Of a stretch of DNA of 64,000 bases, positions 43,501 to 53,048 are shown piece after piece. Positions within the stretch are counted from its first letter, which is position 1. Each line of letters begins with the position of its first letter. The position numbers and the translations under genes were made by a program. The notes under the pieces are model-generated. The model was given only the letters and a program-made list of their open reading frames with translations, was not told the origin of the DNA and did no database searches. The DNA comes from an uncultured Vicinamibacterales bacterium (GTDB lineage Bacteria; Acidobacteriota; Vicinamibacteria; Vicinamibacterales; UBA8438): the NCBI GenBank assembly GCA_958295905.1, contig OY282382.1, positions 3,744,001-3,808,000 of the forward strand, given 5' to 3'.

Positions 43501-43992
43501 GTCCCGGAAGGTCGCGGCGGCCTTGCGGGCCCGGTCCGGCTGCTCGGTGCGGAGTCCCGTCGCCACCTCCCCCTTCAGGCAACTGCTGAGACCGATGAGT
43601 CCGGCCGCATGCTGAGACAGCAGCTCCTTGTCGATCCGCGGCTTGTAGTAGAACCCCTCGGTATACCCCGCCGACACCAGCTTGATGAGGTTGTGGTAGC
43701 CGGTGAGGTTCTCGGCCAGCAGCACCAGGTGGTTGTTGGTTTCCCCGGGCGTGCCGCTCCTCGCGTGACGGCTGCCCGGCGCGACGTACACCTCGCAGCC
43801 GAGAATCGGCTTGATGCCCCGTTTCCGCGCCTCGTCATGGAATATGACGCTCGAGAACATGTTGCCGTGCTCGGTGACGGCCAGGGCCGGCGCACCGGCG
43901 TCCCGGGCATGGTCGAGCAGCTCCCCGATGCGGCAGGCGCCGTCGAGCAACGAATACTCCGTATGCAGGTGAAGATGGACGAATTCGGTCAT
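40507..43992 (-). CDS. dnaE: DNA polymerase III subunit alpha
   Basis: Replicative polymerase, C-family. The 1161-residue chain opens with the PHP domain (FVHLHLHTEYSLLDG), then the palm with the catalytic aspartates in PDIDIDF, the finger region with GYGFNKSHSTTYALLAYQTA, a helix-hairpin-helix segment (FGLAAVKNVGEGAI), and a C-terminal OB-fold (about 990-1080). Length and layout are those of DnaE1. It is 151 bp downstream of guaA; that gap contains a dispersed repeat copy. Confidence 0.97.
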   Translation of the reverse strand: MTEFVHLHLHTEYSLLDGACRIGELLDHARDAGAPALAVTEHGNMFSSVIFHDEARKRGIKPILGCEVYVAPGSRHARSGTPGETNNHLVLLAENLTGYHNLIKLVSAGYTEGFYYKPRIDKELLSQHAAGLIGLSSCLKGEVATGLRTEQPDRARKAAATFRDILGPDNFFLEMQYQGIDEQRVVNTGLLPMARDLDLPLVCTNDVHYLRQEDRRPHDVLLCIGTGKNVSDEQRLRYHGDQFYLKTGDEMRAVFGDYPTALSNTVAIAERCDVELAADENHLPNFDVPEPFTLDGYFEHVTREGFGRRLETLRRRAGAGALKHPVADYETRLAYEMEVIIKMRYPGYFLIVWDFIRYAREHGIPVGPGRGSAAGSLVAWCLQITDVDPMQFDLIFERFLNPERVSLPDIDIDFCERRRGEVIEYVTRKYGRDNVAQIITFGTMKARAVVRDVGRTMGMSYADVDRVAKLIPPTLKMTLEKALEENPDLKTLEQRDPQVKELMSVAQRLEGITRHASVHAAGVVITPSPVTEFAPVYKSQKDEITTQWAMKQVERMGLLKMDFLGLSTLTLLHDAVNHIRGTTGESIALDRLPMDDAKTYQLFCDGQTLGIFQFESSGMRDTLRKAKPQRFDDLIALNALYRPGPLQGGVVERFIKRRHGREAIEYDSPALEPILQDTYGVIAYQEQVMRIASDLAGFTMGDADLLRKAMGKKDAAVMQGQRQKFIEGAVARQVPKEQAVTIFNFIEFFAGYGFNKSHSTTYALLAYQTAYLKANYPRHFMAALMTIEAQNTDKLAVYLGECRDMGIPVLAPDLNASAMGFRVTPDGVRFGLAAVKNVGEGAIASILACRGEHGRIESLFRLCEDIDLRLVNKRVFESLIKAGACDSVLPSGERGHPDRRARLLSVVDRALDHGGRVQRDREQGQAQLFDVIDVPEGAIGDAKLPDVTPWTPSEQLACEKESLGLYLSGHPIDDYRDQLEAAGARTVDAPAGGDSTVFLGGIISGYRPRKTRQGAPMAVFALEDRTGSIEVVVFPKTYERCGAVLAPDRLVVVSGRLDRDEEVPRLMAEDVRPIESLSGSVGRTLSIRLTAGRHGRETLQALADLFRMHRGPSWIRLHLDLPGHTPPLRVEARLTEARIRPSQQLALAAEQICGKGTVSWT

Positions 43993-44063
43993 GGGCTGCC
44001 GCTCTGTTCGCGTGTCGTTCCTGTGCCGGCCGCCGGCCCGACGGACTCCACTGCTTCACCCGG

Positions 44064-44105
44064 CCGGGAGCCCGCGGCAGAAGGCCCCGCTGCGTTCGCC
44101 GGCCT
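44064..44105. repeat. Dispersed ~40 bp repeat, copy upstream of dnaE
   Basis: Nearly identical to 22913-22955 (CCGGGAGCCCGCGGC ... CCGCTGCGTTCG). Here it is intergenic, between guaA and dnaE, and it would lie in the dnaE leader or in the guaA-dnaE spacer. Confidence 0.7.
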
Positions 44106-44143
44106 CCGCGCAACGCGGCGCCGCCCTGGACGAAGCCGGGGCT

Positions 44144-45682
44144 TCACTCCCATTCGATCGTCGACGGCGGCTTGCTGCTGATGTCGTAGACCACCCGATT
44201 GACTCCCCGCACTTCATTCACGATGCGCGACGACAGGGTGGCCAGCAAGGCGTCCGGCAACCGGGCCCAGTCGGCGGTCATGCCGTCCCGGCTCTCGACC
44301 GCCCGGATCGCGAGGACGTGCTCGTAGGTGCGTTCGTCGCCCATGACCCCGACGCTCCGAATGGGCAACAGCACCGCGAACGACTGCCACAGCCGCCCAT
44401 ACCAGCCGGCGCGCCGGATCTCCTCGGTCACGATGGCGTCGGCGGCGCGGAGAACCGCGAGGCGCGGGGCGGTCACCGCCCCGAGAATTCTGACCGCGAG
44501 CCCCGGACCCGGAAACGGCTGGCGCCACACGAACGACTTGTCCAGGCCCATCGTCTCGCCCAACCGTCTGACCTCATCCTTGAACAGCAGCCGGAGCGGC
44601 TCCACCAAGGCGAACCGCATGCGCTCGGGCAGGCCCCCGACGTTGTGGTGACTCTTGATCGGCGCGGCCGGGCCGATCACCGGCACGCTCTCGATCACAT
44701 CCGGATAGAGCGTGCCCTGCGCGAGAAAATCGAAGTGCCCGAGCCGGCGGGCCACGTCGTCGAAGACGGCGATGAACGTTCCGCCGATGGTCTTCCGCTT
44801 CTCCTCGGGGTCGGTGACACCGTCGAGCGCGGCGAGAAACCGCCCGCCCGCGTCCTCGAAGACGATGTTCAGCCCGAGCTGGCCTTCGAACCGGCTCCGG
44901 ATCCGCTCCGCCTCGTTCAGCCGCAGCAGGCCGTTGTCGACGAAGATGCAGGTCAGGCGGTCGCCGACGGCCCGATGGATCAGCAGCGCGGCCACCGTGG
45001 AATCCACGCCCCCGCTCAATCCGCAGACCACGCGCCCGTCACCCACCTGATCCCGAATCCGGCCGCTCGCTTCCTCGAGAAACGAAGCCATGGTCCAGTC
45101 GCCGGCGCAGCCGCATACCGTGGCGGCGAAATTCCGCAGGATGTCGACGCCCCGTTCGGTATGGGCCACCTCCGGATGGAAGAGCAGCGCATAGAAGCGC
45201 CGGGCCGGATCTTCCATGGCCGCCGCCGGCGCGTTCGCACTCGTCGCCGCGACCCGAAAGCCGTCCGGGATGCGCACGATCCGGTCCCCGTGGCTGGCCC
45301 ACACGTCGATATCGTGGGGAAGCGCCCCGAACAGGGGGCTGTCCGGCTCGACCCTGACGGTGGCGTGACCGAACTCGCGCTCGGGAGCCGGCTCGACCTC
45401 GCCCCCCAGCATGTCGGTCATCAACTGCATGCCGTAGCAGATCCCGAGCACGGGTATCCCGAGAGCGAGGACGCCGGCCGGACACCGCGGCGCCCCGGGC
45501 TCGCGGACGCTCGCGGGCCCCCCGGACAGAATCAACCCGGCGGGCCGGCGGGCGGCCAGCTCGTCGACCGGCGTATGGAACGGAACGATCTCGGTATAGA
45601 GATCGAGCTCCCGCAGTCGACGGGCGATCAACTGCGTGTACTGCGAGCCGAAATCGAGCACGAGAAGCGTCTGATGGGACAC
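44144..45682 (-). CDS. guaA: GMP synthase (glutamine-hydrolysing)
   Basis: Converts XMP to GMP with glutamine as nitrogen donor. The 512-residue enzyme has a class I glutamine amidotransferase domain with the nucleophile in GICYGMQ (Cys82) and FHPEVAHT, an ATP-pyrophosphatase domain with the P-loop SGGVDST, and the C-terminal dimerisation domain ending PPSTIEWE. No ATG is available at the right place; the GTG at 45682 ([17 protein letters not shown]) gives the expected length. The leader before it lacks a clear ribosome-binding site. Confidence 0.95.
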   Translation of the reverse strand: MSHQTLLVLDFGSQYTQLIARRLRELDLYTEIVPFHTPVDELAARRPAGLILSGGPASVREPGAPRCPAGVLALGIPVLGICYGMQLMTDMLGGEVEPAPEREFGHATVRVEPDSPLFGALPHDIDVWASHGDRIVRIPDGFRVAATSANAPAAAMEDPARRFYALLFHPEVAHTERGVDILRNFAATVCGCAGDWTMASFLEEASGRIRDQVGDGRVVCGLSGGVDSTVAALLIHRAVGDRLTCIFVDNGLLRLNEAERIRSRFEGQLGLNIVFEDAGGRFLAALDGVTDPEEKRKTIGGTFIAVFDDVARRLGHFDFLAQGTLYPDVIESVPVIGPAAPIKSHHNVGGLPERMRFALVEPLRLLFKDEVRRLGETMGLDKSFVWRQPFPGPGLAVRILGAVTAPRLAVLRAADAIVTEEIRRAGWYGRLWQSFAVLLPIRSVGVMGDERTYEHVLAIRAVESRDGMTADWARLPDALLATLSSRIVNEVRGVNRVVYDISSKPPSTIEWE

Positions 45683-45778
45683 GCGGGCGACCGAATGATG
45701 CGGGACGTGTTGCTGAATGAGCCGGCGCCCAATCGCTCGGACGCCGGAGGGGCACGGAACCCCGGCCAGTCGACGCCT

Positions 45779-45786
45779 ATTATAAT
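45779..45786. promoter_or_regulatory. Bidirectional -10 element in the guaA/beta-propeller divergent spacer
   Basis: ATTATAAT contains TATAAT on both strands (45781-45786 plus, 45784-45779 minus) and sits in the 147 bp spacer between two divergent genes. No good -35 is seen at the usual distance on either strand, so only the -10 is supported. Confidence 0.35.
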
Positions 45787-45829
45787 GGCATACATCAGCC
45801 GGTACACCACCATATCTTGTAGTCCACCG

Positions 45830-47089
45830 ATGAAGACCTCTATCAGATGCGCCTCGGCGGCCGTCCTCGCCGCTTCCCTGCTGCCGGGCGCGGCGACCGC
45901 GCCCGGCCAGCCCCGGACGTCCGTGCCGGATGTCCCGCAGACGCCTTCGACGTTGTTGCCGGTCGCCACGCGATGGACCGCCACCCTGCCCGCGCCCGCG
46001 GCGGAGGCCCCGGTCGCATCCGGGGAGCGGCTCTTCGCGGCGCTCTTCGACGGCCGGGTCGCGGCCGTCAGCCTCGTCGATGGATCGGCGCTGTGGCAGG
46101 TCGACCAGACGGTCGTGAGCCCGCCCGCCGCCGGCGGCGGGCTCTTCCACGCGGCCACTCCCGCGGGTCTGCTGGCCCTCGACGCCGAGTCGGGCGCCGT
46201 CCGGTGGTCAACCGCGCTCGAGTCGCCTGTTTCCGCGCCGCTGTTGTGGAACGCGGGGTGGTTGATCGTCGCGCTCGAGACCGGCCCGCTGCTCGCCATG
46301 CATGCCGGGACGGGCGGGATCATCTGGCGGCGGGTCTTCGGCGGCGGCGTCAGCGTCCGGCCGACCGTCGCCGGCGATCGTTTGTACGTGTCCCTCCGCA
46401 GCGGCCGCATTGCGGCCCTGGACCTTCTGACCGGTGAGGTGCTCTGGGAGCGATCGCTGGGCGGCCAACCACAGGAGATTCTTCTCGCCGGCGATCTGTT
46501 CGTGGGCTCCACCGACAATCATTTCTATCGCCTGTCCCGGCGCGACGGGGCGCTCCGGTGGCGATGGCGCACGGGAGGCGACATCGTCGGCCTCCCCGCC
46601 GTCGACGACGAGCACGTGTACTTCTCGTCGCTGGACAATACCCTGTGGGCGCTCGACCGTTCTCACGGCGGGCAACGGTGGCGCGAGCTGCTTCCGGTCC
46701 GGCCCACGGCCGGCCCCCGCCGCGTGGAAGATCTGATCGTCCAGGGCGGGCTGAGCCCGGAGCTCAATCTCTACGGCCCCGCCGACGGCACGGTCCACCA
46801 TCGCCTGCAGGCCTCCTCGGAGCTGGCGTTCGCCCCCCTGACGGTTCCCGACCCGCTGAGCGATGGACCGCTTCTCGTCCTCGTGAGCAGCGGGGGCGAG
46901 CTTCAGACGGTCGGTCGGGCCGGCGGACCCGTACGGCTCGATCCGGCCGTCACCACCGTGTGGGAGAAGTTCTTTCCTGCCGCGGAGGATGACGGCGACT
47001 CCGGCGCCGAAGATCCGGCCGCGCCGGCGGCTCCGGAGGCCGCCGATCCGGAAACCGCCTCTCCCGCGCCGAACGCGCCGCCGCCCTGA
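45830..47089 (+). CDS. Exported PQQ-type beta-propeller repeat protein (BamB-like)
   Basis: A 419-residue protein with a signal peptide ([20 protein letters not shown], residues 1-20) and a series of PQQ/quinoprotein-like propeller repeats such as [33 protein letters not shown] and [11 protein letters not shown], spaced about 40 residues apart. It resembles the outer-membrane assembly factor BamB in fold but has no lipobox cysteine at the signal cleavage site, and the C-terminal 35 residues are a low-complexity Ala/Pro/Asp tail. Divergent from guaA and 58 bp before the large sensor kinase on the same strand. Confidence 0.75.
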   Translation: MKTSIRCASAAVLAASLLPGAATAPGQPRTSVPDVPQTPSTLLPVATRWTATLPAPAAEAPVASGERLFAALFDGRVAAVSLVDGSALWQVDQTVVSPPAAGGGLFHAATPAGLLALDAESGAVRWSTALESPVSAPLLWNAGWLIVALETGPLLAMHAGTGGIIWRRVFGGGVSVRPTVAGDRLYVSLRSGRIAALDLLTGEVLWERSLGGQPQEILLAGDLFVGSTDNHFYRLSRRDGALRWRWRTGGDIVGLPAVDDEHVYFSSLDNTLWALDRSHGGQRWRELLPVRPTAGPRRVEDLIVQGGLSPELNLYGPADGTVHHRLQASSELAFAPLTVPDPLSDGPLLVLVSSGGELQTVGRAGGPVRLDPAVTTVWEKFFPAAEDDGDSGAEDPAAPAAPEAADPETASPAPNAPPP

Positions 47090-47147
47090 CCACCGGCGGT
47101 TGCACGGGGGCTCTGTCCCGGACGGCTGGGGTATCCTGGCATTTACC

Positions 47148-50100
47148 GTGGAATCGCCGCAAGGACACGAAACGCCGCGGCCCTCCGTTCCCGGCAGGCC
47201 CGGCTGGTCCCGCCTGATCGCCGGCGGGGGCGTCGCGGCGCTGGCGGTCCTGCTCCTCGGCGGCGCCCTGGAACGGGTGCTGATCGGAACGGACGCCGGT
47301 GCGAAGGCGCGGGCGGTCCGGGAGATCAACAGCCGCGTCGCCCGCGTGGATGCGGCCCTGGCCCGCGTCGCCCGGGATCTGGCCGTCCGCCGGGAGGTGC
47401 AGGATGGCCTCACCGGTGATCGACCGGCGGTTCGGACCGCCTTCGACCTCCTGCGGGCCGCGGATGGCGACCAGCCGTTCTCCGACTTGGCCATCACCCT
47501 CTACGACGCGCGTCTGGTCCCGCGGGCGTGGCACGGGCGTCCCGCCGAACTGAGTCCCGAACGGCTCCAGTCCGGCGCCGCCGGGTTTGCCGACGTGGGA
47601 CCCGGAGGGCTCCGGCTCGTCCGCATCGAACCCATCGTCGAGTCGGCCCGCGGGCCCGGCGCGCGGGCGCGCCGGCTCGGGACGGTCGTCGTCGAACGGG
47701 TCATCTCCTCCACGCGCGCGACCGCGGATCCCGATCGCGGATTCGTCGTCCGGACCTCGGTGGGCCCTGCCATTCTGCACGCCGGCGGCGCCGGCGGCGA
47801 CGGGGGCGGCGGGGGCGGCGGCGTGTACCGATTCGATGCGGCGGGGGCGGACGGATCGGCACGCGTGGGCGTCTCGATCCGTCTCGACGAGATCGACCGG
47901 GTGCGCGTCCGCTGGCGACGCCGCGTCGCAGCCCTCTTCCTGGCGGTGCTGGCGGGCGGCACGCTGGCCGCCGGGGGCCTCGCGCTGGCGGGACGGACCC
48001 GGCTGGGCCATGTGCGGCCGGCGGTGGTTGCGGCCGCGGCGACGGTGGCCGGCGGGGGCGGGTTGTGGCTGGCGAGCTCGCCCGACCTGTTCGCGTGGTC
48101 CCTCTTGTCGCCGGCGGCCTATCGTTCCCTCCAGGCGCCGCAGGTCATGCGCACTCCCGCGGATCTGTTGCTGGCCGCCGCGGTCGTCTCCGTGCTGGTG
48201 ATGCTGGCCGGCGAGAGCGCCAACCGCCGGCAGTGGTTCAGACCGGCCCGGAAGTCCGCCGTCAAGCGCGGGCTCCGGTTCCTGCCGCCGGGAACGCTGC
48301 TGCTGATGACCGCGCTGCTCGGGCTTCACCACCGCCTTCTGCAGGACACGGTGGCCAGCGCATCGATGGACCTCCTGCACACGTCCCTGCAACCGTTCGA
48401 CCCGGCCCGAACCTCTCTGCAGCTCGCACTCGTGTTGGCCAGCGCATCGACGGCATGGGCCATCGCGCTGCTGATGGGCGTCGCCCTGGTCCGTTGGCCG
48501 GTCCGCCCGCTCTTGCGGCGCGCCGGGCGGCTGCTGCTGTTGCTCCTGATTCCCGTCGGACTCGCCGTCGGCGCCGGATGGGCGCCGTTCGCGCCATCGC
48601 TGCTCTTGTGCCTGCTGGGGAGCGTCCTCGCCTTCCGCGGGCAGCGGTTGATGCACTGGTTCCGCCGTACCGATCCGGTGACCCGCCTCCTCGCGACCCT
48701 GTGCGCCATCCTGGCGCCGGCCCTGCCCTTGTATCTTTCCCTGGCGTCTCTGAGCGACGAAGCGAGGCGGAGTCTCGTGGCGACCAGCTATGCCGTGCGG
48801 GCGGCCGAGCATCCCCAGGACCTGAACCGCCAGCTCGACCTGACCCTCGAGGAGATAGACGCCGAGCTCGACGCGCGGCCCGCGCCGCCCGCGGTCCCGG
48901 ACCAGACCGGAACCGGTACCGACGCCGCGTTCACCATCTGGAACCGGACCGCCCTGGCCGCATCGCGTTTGACCTCGGCGGTCGAGATCTTCGGGGCGAA
49001 CGGTGAGCTGCGGAGCCGGTTCGCTCTGAACATCCCCGACTCGGTCACCGCCGCGCGGTGGACCGGCACCGGCTGCGACTGGGAGGTGTTCGGTGAGGTG
49101 GCTCCGTTCGGCTCCGAAGATCGCCGAATGCTCCATGCCGAACGTGGATTCTGCGAATCGGCCGCCGGCGCGGCCGGAGTCCCCGCCGGCGGCGTGGTCG
49201 TCCACGTCGCGCAGGTCGACTACGAGTCGCTGCCCTTCATCGCTTCGCGGAGTCCCTACGTGGAGCCGATGGAGACCGGCCGGAGCTCGCCGGCGACGGG
49301 CGCGTTCGGCCATGAGGTCGAGCTCGTCATCTACGGATGGGGACGGCAGCCGGCGTTCCTCTCGAACCGGAGCGCGTGGCCGATCGACGACGCGTTGTTC
49401 GAGCGGATCTACGCGTCCCGCAGCCCGTTCTGGACCCACCTCGTCAAGGACTCCCGCCGGTACGACGTGTTCATCACGAACACCCGCGCCGGCATCTATG
49501 CGCTGGGCTATCCGGCGCGCACCGCGTTCGATCATCTGCTGCACTTCTCGGAGCTGGCGTTGCTGGTGATCGCGGCCGGCGGTCTCGCGCTGTCGGCGGT
49601 GGTTCTCGCCGCCCTGGCGTTTCCGCGGCTCCGGCGGCGGTTGCCGTACCACGAGGTGCGGACGCGATTCGCCCTCAAGCTGCAGATCTGGTTCGTGGGG
49701 GCCGCCACCGCCCCGGTGGTGGTGGTGGCGATCCTGATTCAGGGGTACTTCGCGGATCAACTGCGGGCGGACGTCGAGGCCGGCGCGGTACGGGCGGCGG
49801 CGGTGGCCAGGAGCGTCATCGAAGAGTCCGTCCTGGTCCAGCCGCCCGACGGGCAGATCATCGCCCGGTTCACCGATGACATCCTGGTCCGCATCGGTCA
49901 GGTGATCGGACAGGACGTCAACATCTTCGACGGCCCCCATCTCGTCGCGACGAGCACGCGCGACCTCTACGCGTCCGGGGTGTTGCCCACGCGCACGCCG
50001 GCCGAGGTCTATCGCGCTATCGCCCTCGACCAGTTACCCAGTTTCGTCGGCGAGGACGCGGCCGGATCCCTTCGGTACCAGTTGGCGGCGGCGCCGGTCC

Positions 50101-51155
50101 GGGTGGGGGGCCGCGAGGTGATTCTGACCGTGCCGCTGGCTTCGCGGCAACAGGAGATAGAGGGCGGGATCGACGAGCTCAACCGCCGGGTGCTGGGATC
50201 CGCCCTGTTCTTCGCCGCCGTCGTCGGGTTCGTCGGCTGGGCCATCGCCCGCGGCATCGCCAATCCCGTCAAGCGTCTCACCCGGGCGACCAGCCGCGTC
50301 GCGCGGGGCGAGTTCGGCCCCCTCGTATCGGACCACCAGGCGGACCGCATCGAGAAACAGGTCGCGGCGCGGTCGGCCGACGAGCTCGTCATCCTCGAGG
50401 CGGACTTCAACCGGATGGCCGTCGAGCTCGACGCGCAACGACACCAGCTCGAGCGCACGCATCGTCTTGAAGCGTGGACGGAGATGGCGCGGCAGATCGC
50501 CCACGAGATCAAGAATCCCCTGACCCCGGTCCAACTGAGCGCCGAACATCTGCTGCGCGTGCACGCCGACCGCGGATCGCCGCTGACCCCGGTGTTGCAG
50601 GGTTGCGTCGAATCGATCCTGAAACAGGTCCGGATACTACGGCAGATCGCCTCCGAGTTCTCGAGCTACGCCTCCTCTCCGGTCGCCAAGCATACGCCGA
50701 CGGATCTCGCGGCCCTCGTGAACGAGGTCGTGGGACCCTATCTGCCCGGCCTCGAAGGCCGCATCACCCTGTCGGTGGATCTGGCGCCGGATCTCCCCCG
50801 GCTGCACCTCGACCCGGTACTGATGCAGCGGGCGATCACGAACGTCATCGAGAACGCGCTCCATGCCATGCCCGACGAGGGGGCCCTTGCGATCAGCGTG
50901 GCGCCGCGCGCCGGGCAGGTGCGGCTGGTCATCCGCGACACCGGCGTCGGGCTCGAGCCCGACGTGCTCGCCCGCATCTTCGAACCGTATTTCTCGACCC
51001 GGATCACCGGCACGGGACTGGGAATGGCGATCGCAAAGCGCAACGTGGCGCTGAACGACGGGACCATCGCGGTCACCAGCGAACGCGGCCGGGGCACCGC
51101 CGTGACCGTGACCCTGCCGGTCACGGACGCCCCCCCCGGCCACCCTGCGCGGTAG
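47148..51155 (+). CDS. Very large NtrY-like membrane sensor histidine kinase
   Basis: A 1335-residue sensor kinase. The C-terminal 330 residues contain a HAMP domain (about 1040-1100), the H-box AHEIKNPLTP (phospho-His near 1118, the NtrY form), the N-box NVIENALHAMP, and the ATP-binding DTGVGL and GTGLGMAIAKR. Before it lie at least ten membrane helices in three groups separated by extracytoplasmic regions (about 46-255, 545-800 and 866-1015). Typical NtrY proteins are about 750 residues. No response regulator gene is adjacent; an NtrX-like sigma-54 activator would be the expected partner. Start at GTG 47148 just after a TATCCT hexamer. Confidence 0.85.
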   Translation: MESPQGHETPRPSVPGRPGWSRLIAGGGVAALAVLLLGGALERVLIGTDAGAKARAVREINSRVARVDAALARVARDLAVRREVQDGLTGDRPAVRTAFDLLRAADGDQPFSDLAITLYDARLVPRAWHGRPAELSPERLQSGAAGFADVGPGGLRLVRIEPIVESARGPGARARRLGTVVVERVISSTRATADPDRGFVVRTSVGPAILHAGGAGGDGGGGGGGVYRFDAAGADGSARVGVSIRLDEIDRVRVRWRRRVAALFLAVLAGGTLAAGGLALAGRTRLGHVRPAVVAAAATVAGGGGLWLASSPDLFAWSLLSPAAYRSLQAPQVMRTPADLLLAAAVVSVLVMLAGESANRRQWFRPARKSAVKRGLRFLPPGTLLLMTALLGLHHRLLQDTVASASMDLLHTSLQPFDPARTSLQLALVLASASTAWAIALLMGVALVRWPVRPLLRRAGRLLLLLLIPVGLAVGAGWAPFAPSLLLCLLGSVLAFRGQRLMHWFRRTDPVTRLLATLCAILAPALPLYLSLASLSDEARRSLVATSYAVRAAEHPQDLNRQLDLTLEEIDAELDARPAPPAVPDQTGTGTDAAFTIWNRTALAASRLTSAVEIFGANGELRSRFALNIPDSVTAARWTGTGCDWEVFGEVAPFGSEDRRMLHAERGFCESAAGAAGVPAGGVVVHVAQVDYESLPFIASRSPYVEPMETGRSSPATGAFGHEVELVIYGWGRQPAFLSNRSAWPIDDALFERIYASRSPFWTHLVKDSRRYDVFITNTRAGIYALGYPARTAFDHLLHFSELALLVIAAGGLALSAVVLAALAFPRLRRRLPYHEVRTRFALKLQIWFVGAATAPVVVVAILIQGYFADQLRADVEAGAVRAAAVARSVIEESVLVQPPDGQIIARFTDDILVRIGQVIGQDVNIFDGPHLVATSTRDLYASGVLPTRTPAEVYRAIALDQLPSFVGEDAAGSLRYQLAAAPVRVGGREVILTVPLASRQQEIEGGIDELNRRVLGSALFFAAVVGFVGWAIARGIANPVKRLTRATSRVARGEFGPLVSDHQADRIEKQVAARSADELVILEADFNRMAVELDAQRHQLERTHRLEAWTEMARQIAHEIKNPLTPVQLSAEHLLRVHADRGSPLTPVLQGCVESILKQVRILRQIASEFSSYASSPVAKHTPTDLAALVNEVVGPYLPGLEGRITLSVDLAPDLPRLHLDPVLMQRAITNVIENALHAMPDEGALAISVAPRAGQVRLVIRDTGVGLEPDVLARIFEPYFSTRITGTGLGMAIAKRNVALNDGTIAVTSERGRGTAVTVTLPVTDAPPGHPAR

Positions 51156-51161
51156 AAGCGG

Positions 51162-51983
51162 TCAGCCGGTGCTGGCCGTGTTCAGCTCGGTGGCGTCCCC
51201 GGGCTGATCGTCGTGCCGGCCCGCGGACCGGTGCGCACGGCCCACCACGTACCCGATGGGACCGGAGACGAGATAGGCGTACGCCATCAGGAACAGAACG
51301 AGCTCGGGCTGCACGGCGATGGCCGCGACGAGGATCGCGAACTGCAGCAGGCCGACGTAGGAGCGGCGGGGCTGGAGAATGAGCGCGCCGAAGCTGCGGA
51401 AGCGGATTCGGCTGACCATCAGAAGCGCGGGCACCAGCACCACCAGCAAGGCCACGAACGGCGCCTGGGCGATTCCCAGGCCCCCGGGCCAGGCGAATAC
51501 CGTTGCGGCCAGCACCCCGCCCGCGGCGGGGCTCGGCATTCCCGCGAAGTACCGCTTGTCGGAGCTGTTGGGTTGGACGTTGAAGCGCGCGAGACGCAAC
51601 GCGGTCGCGGTCACGTAGAGGAAACCGATCGCCCATCCGAGGCGGCCGAGCGGCTCGAGGCCCCACGCGAAAACGAGCACCGCCGGGGCCACCCCGAACG
51701 AAATGACGTCCGCCAGCGAGTCGAACTCGCCGCCGAACTCGCTCGCCGCCCCGGCGAGCCGCGCGATACGGCCGTCGAGCACGTCGAGCACCGTGGCTAC
51801 GCCGATGAACACGGCGGCCGTCGCGTAGTCCCCACGCATGGCGTGAACGATACAGGCGTAGCCGCAGAACAGGTTGCCGACGGTGAACATGCTCGGCAGC
51901 AGATACACGCCGCGCCGGAAGCGCGGGCTCCGGGGCTTGTTCCGCAGCACGGCGAGCACTCTCGGCATGTCGATGCTCCGCAC
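51162..51983 (-). CDS. pssA: CDP-diacylglycerol-serine O-phosphatidyltransferase
   Basis: Membrane enzyme making phosphatidylserine from CDP-diacylglycerol and serine. The CDP-alcohol phosphotransferase signature is complete in LDGRIARLAGAASEFGGEFD followed by SLAD (about residues 68-91). The 273-residue protein has about eight membrane helices. It lies 22 bp downstream of psd on the same strand, so phosphatidylserine synthesis and decarboxylation are co-expressed. A second possible start is MPRVLAVL five codons later. Confidence 0.93.
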   Translation of the reverse strand: MRSIDMPRVLAVLRNKPRSPRFRRGVYLLPSMFTVGNLFCGYACIVHAMRGDYATAAVFIGVATVLDVLDGRIARLAGAASEFGGEFDSLADVISFGVAPAVLVFAWGLEPLGRLGWAIGFLYVTATALRLARFNVQPNSSDKRYFAGMPSPAAGGVLAATVFAWPGGLGIAQAPFVALLVVLVPALLMVSRIRFRSFGALILQPRRSYVGLLQFAILVAAIAVQPELVLFLMAYAYLVSGPIGYVVGRAHRSAGRHDDQPGDATELNTASTG

Positions 51984-51993
51984 GCTGTCCGAA

Positions 51994-52018
51994 GCCCGCG
52001 CCGTCCTAGGGCGCAGAC
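51994..52018 (-). repeat. Stop-codon hairpin element at the psd 3' end
   Basis: On the minus strand GTCTGCGC, a 9 nt loop that includes the psd TAG, and GCGCGGGC. It aligns with the hairpins at 58333-58358 and 38696-38728, which also carry the stop codons of their genes. Confidence 0.6.
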
Positions 52019-52674
52019 TCGCGGGAAATCGGGCTCTCTCCCGCCGGGACGGCGAGCCGCGCCACGACCGTTTCGCCCCCCCGCACCCGATCCGCGGGGG
52101 CGACGACGAGGGAGGCGCCGGCCGGCACGAAGAGATCCATTCGCGAACCGAATTTCATGATACCGAAACGCTCGCCGGTCCGTACGGTGGTTCCCGGGGT
52201 GACCCGGCAGACGACCCGCCGGGCCAGCGCCCCCACGACCTGCCGGAACATGATGGTCTGTCCCTCGTGCTCGAGCCAGACCTCGGCCCGCTCGTTGCCC
52301 GCGCCGGCTCCCGGGCGGTACGCCGGCAGGAACGTTCCGGGAAAATGGTCGACCCGGGTAATCCGTCCGCTGATCGGGACGCGGTTCACATGCACGTCGA
52401 GCGGGGACAGAAAAATGCTGACCTGCAACCAGGTCCCGGCGGGAGCGCCTTCGGGCTCCGCCGCTCCCGCGAACAGAACCCGGCCGTCGGCGGGCGCAAC
52501 GACGACGCCCGGGGTCTGCGGCGGCTCCCGGGACGGATCACGAAAGAACAGGCTGACGACGATGCCCAGACTGCTGAGAAGCAGGGCCGGAAGCGGCAAC
52601 CCGGCGACCAGGCAGATCAGGGACGGAACGAACGCGAAGCCGATGAACGGTAATCCCGCCCGGTCGATGGACAT
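52006..52674 (-). CDS. psd: Phosphatidylserine decarboxylase proenzyme (short form)
   Basis: Makes phosphatidylethanolamine; pyruvoyl enzyme that cleaves itself. The 222-residue protein is of the short, archaeal-related type. The self-cleavage Gly-Ser lies in KFGSRMD near the C-terminus (about 185-191), and VSIFLSPLDVHVNRVP is a family block. Two membrane helices open the protein (about 8-45). The ATG at 52674 is chosen; a TTG two codons earlier is possible. The final residues RESAP are encoded by a repeated hairpin element. Confidence 0.92.
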   Translation of the reverse strand: MSIDRAGLPFIGFAFVPSLICLVAGLPLPALLLSSLGIVVSLFFRDPSREPPQTPGVVVAPADGRVLFAGAAEPEGAPAGTWLQVSIFLSPLDVHVNRVPISGRITRVDHFPGTFLPAYRPGAGAGNERAEVWLEHEGQTIMFRQVVGALARRVVCRVTPGTTVRTGERFGIMKFGSRMDLFVPAGASLVVAPADRVRGGETVVARLAVPAGESPISRESAP

Positions 52675-52701
52675 GAGCAAGACGCCGCCGGGGCTGGAAC
52701 G

Positions 52702-52935
52702 TCACACAGTCTGGGGATCCGCGTGGCGGCGCAGGATATCGTGCATCCTGTCCTTCAACTGCAGTTTCCGCTTCTTCAGGTTGGCCTCTTCGATCCGTTC
52801 CGGCTGCGACAGGTAATCCAGGCGAGACAACTCGTGGAGGCGGGTGTCGAGCTCCTGATGCTTTTCTGCGAGCTGGCGGAACCCGCTGTCGGTCTGGATA
52901 AGATGTTCTTTCAACTGCTGCGAGTCCTGTGCCAT
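52702..52935 (-). CDS. DUF465/YdcH-family small coiled-coil protein
   Basis: A 77-residue, highly charged helical protein. The core LSRLDYLSQPERIEEANLKKRK resembles the DUF465 family (LDxxIxxLE...LKKxKL), found widely in proteobacteria and related groups with no settled function. The ATG at 52935 is used; the frame extends upstream but that part is Cys/Arg-rich and unlike the family. It lies 28 bp before psd. Confidence 0.8.
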   Translation of the reverse strand: MAQDSQQLKEHLIQTDSGFRQLAEKHQELDTRLHELSRLDYLSQPERIEEANLKKRKLQLKDRMHDILRRHADPQTV

Positions 52936-53048
52936 GCCACCCCCTCCGAGGCGCAGTACCGGGTCTGGCCGCGCGTTCGGACGTGATTTTACGGGACGGA
53001 AACAGTAGCACAAGTCCCGTAACCTGTATAGCCTGTACGGCAATCGGC

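Noticed and set aside
40621..44181. Open frame of about 1190 codons on the plus strand opposite dnaE
   Set aside because: Shadow of dnaE; no recognisable motif, and the dnaE strand carries PHP and polymerase signatures throughout.
46950..49940. Open frame of about 1000 codons on the minus strand opposite the sensor kinase
   Set aside because: Arg/Gly/Asp-rich shadow frame; the plus strand shows membrane helices and kinase motifs.
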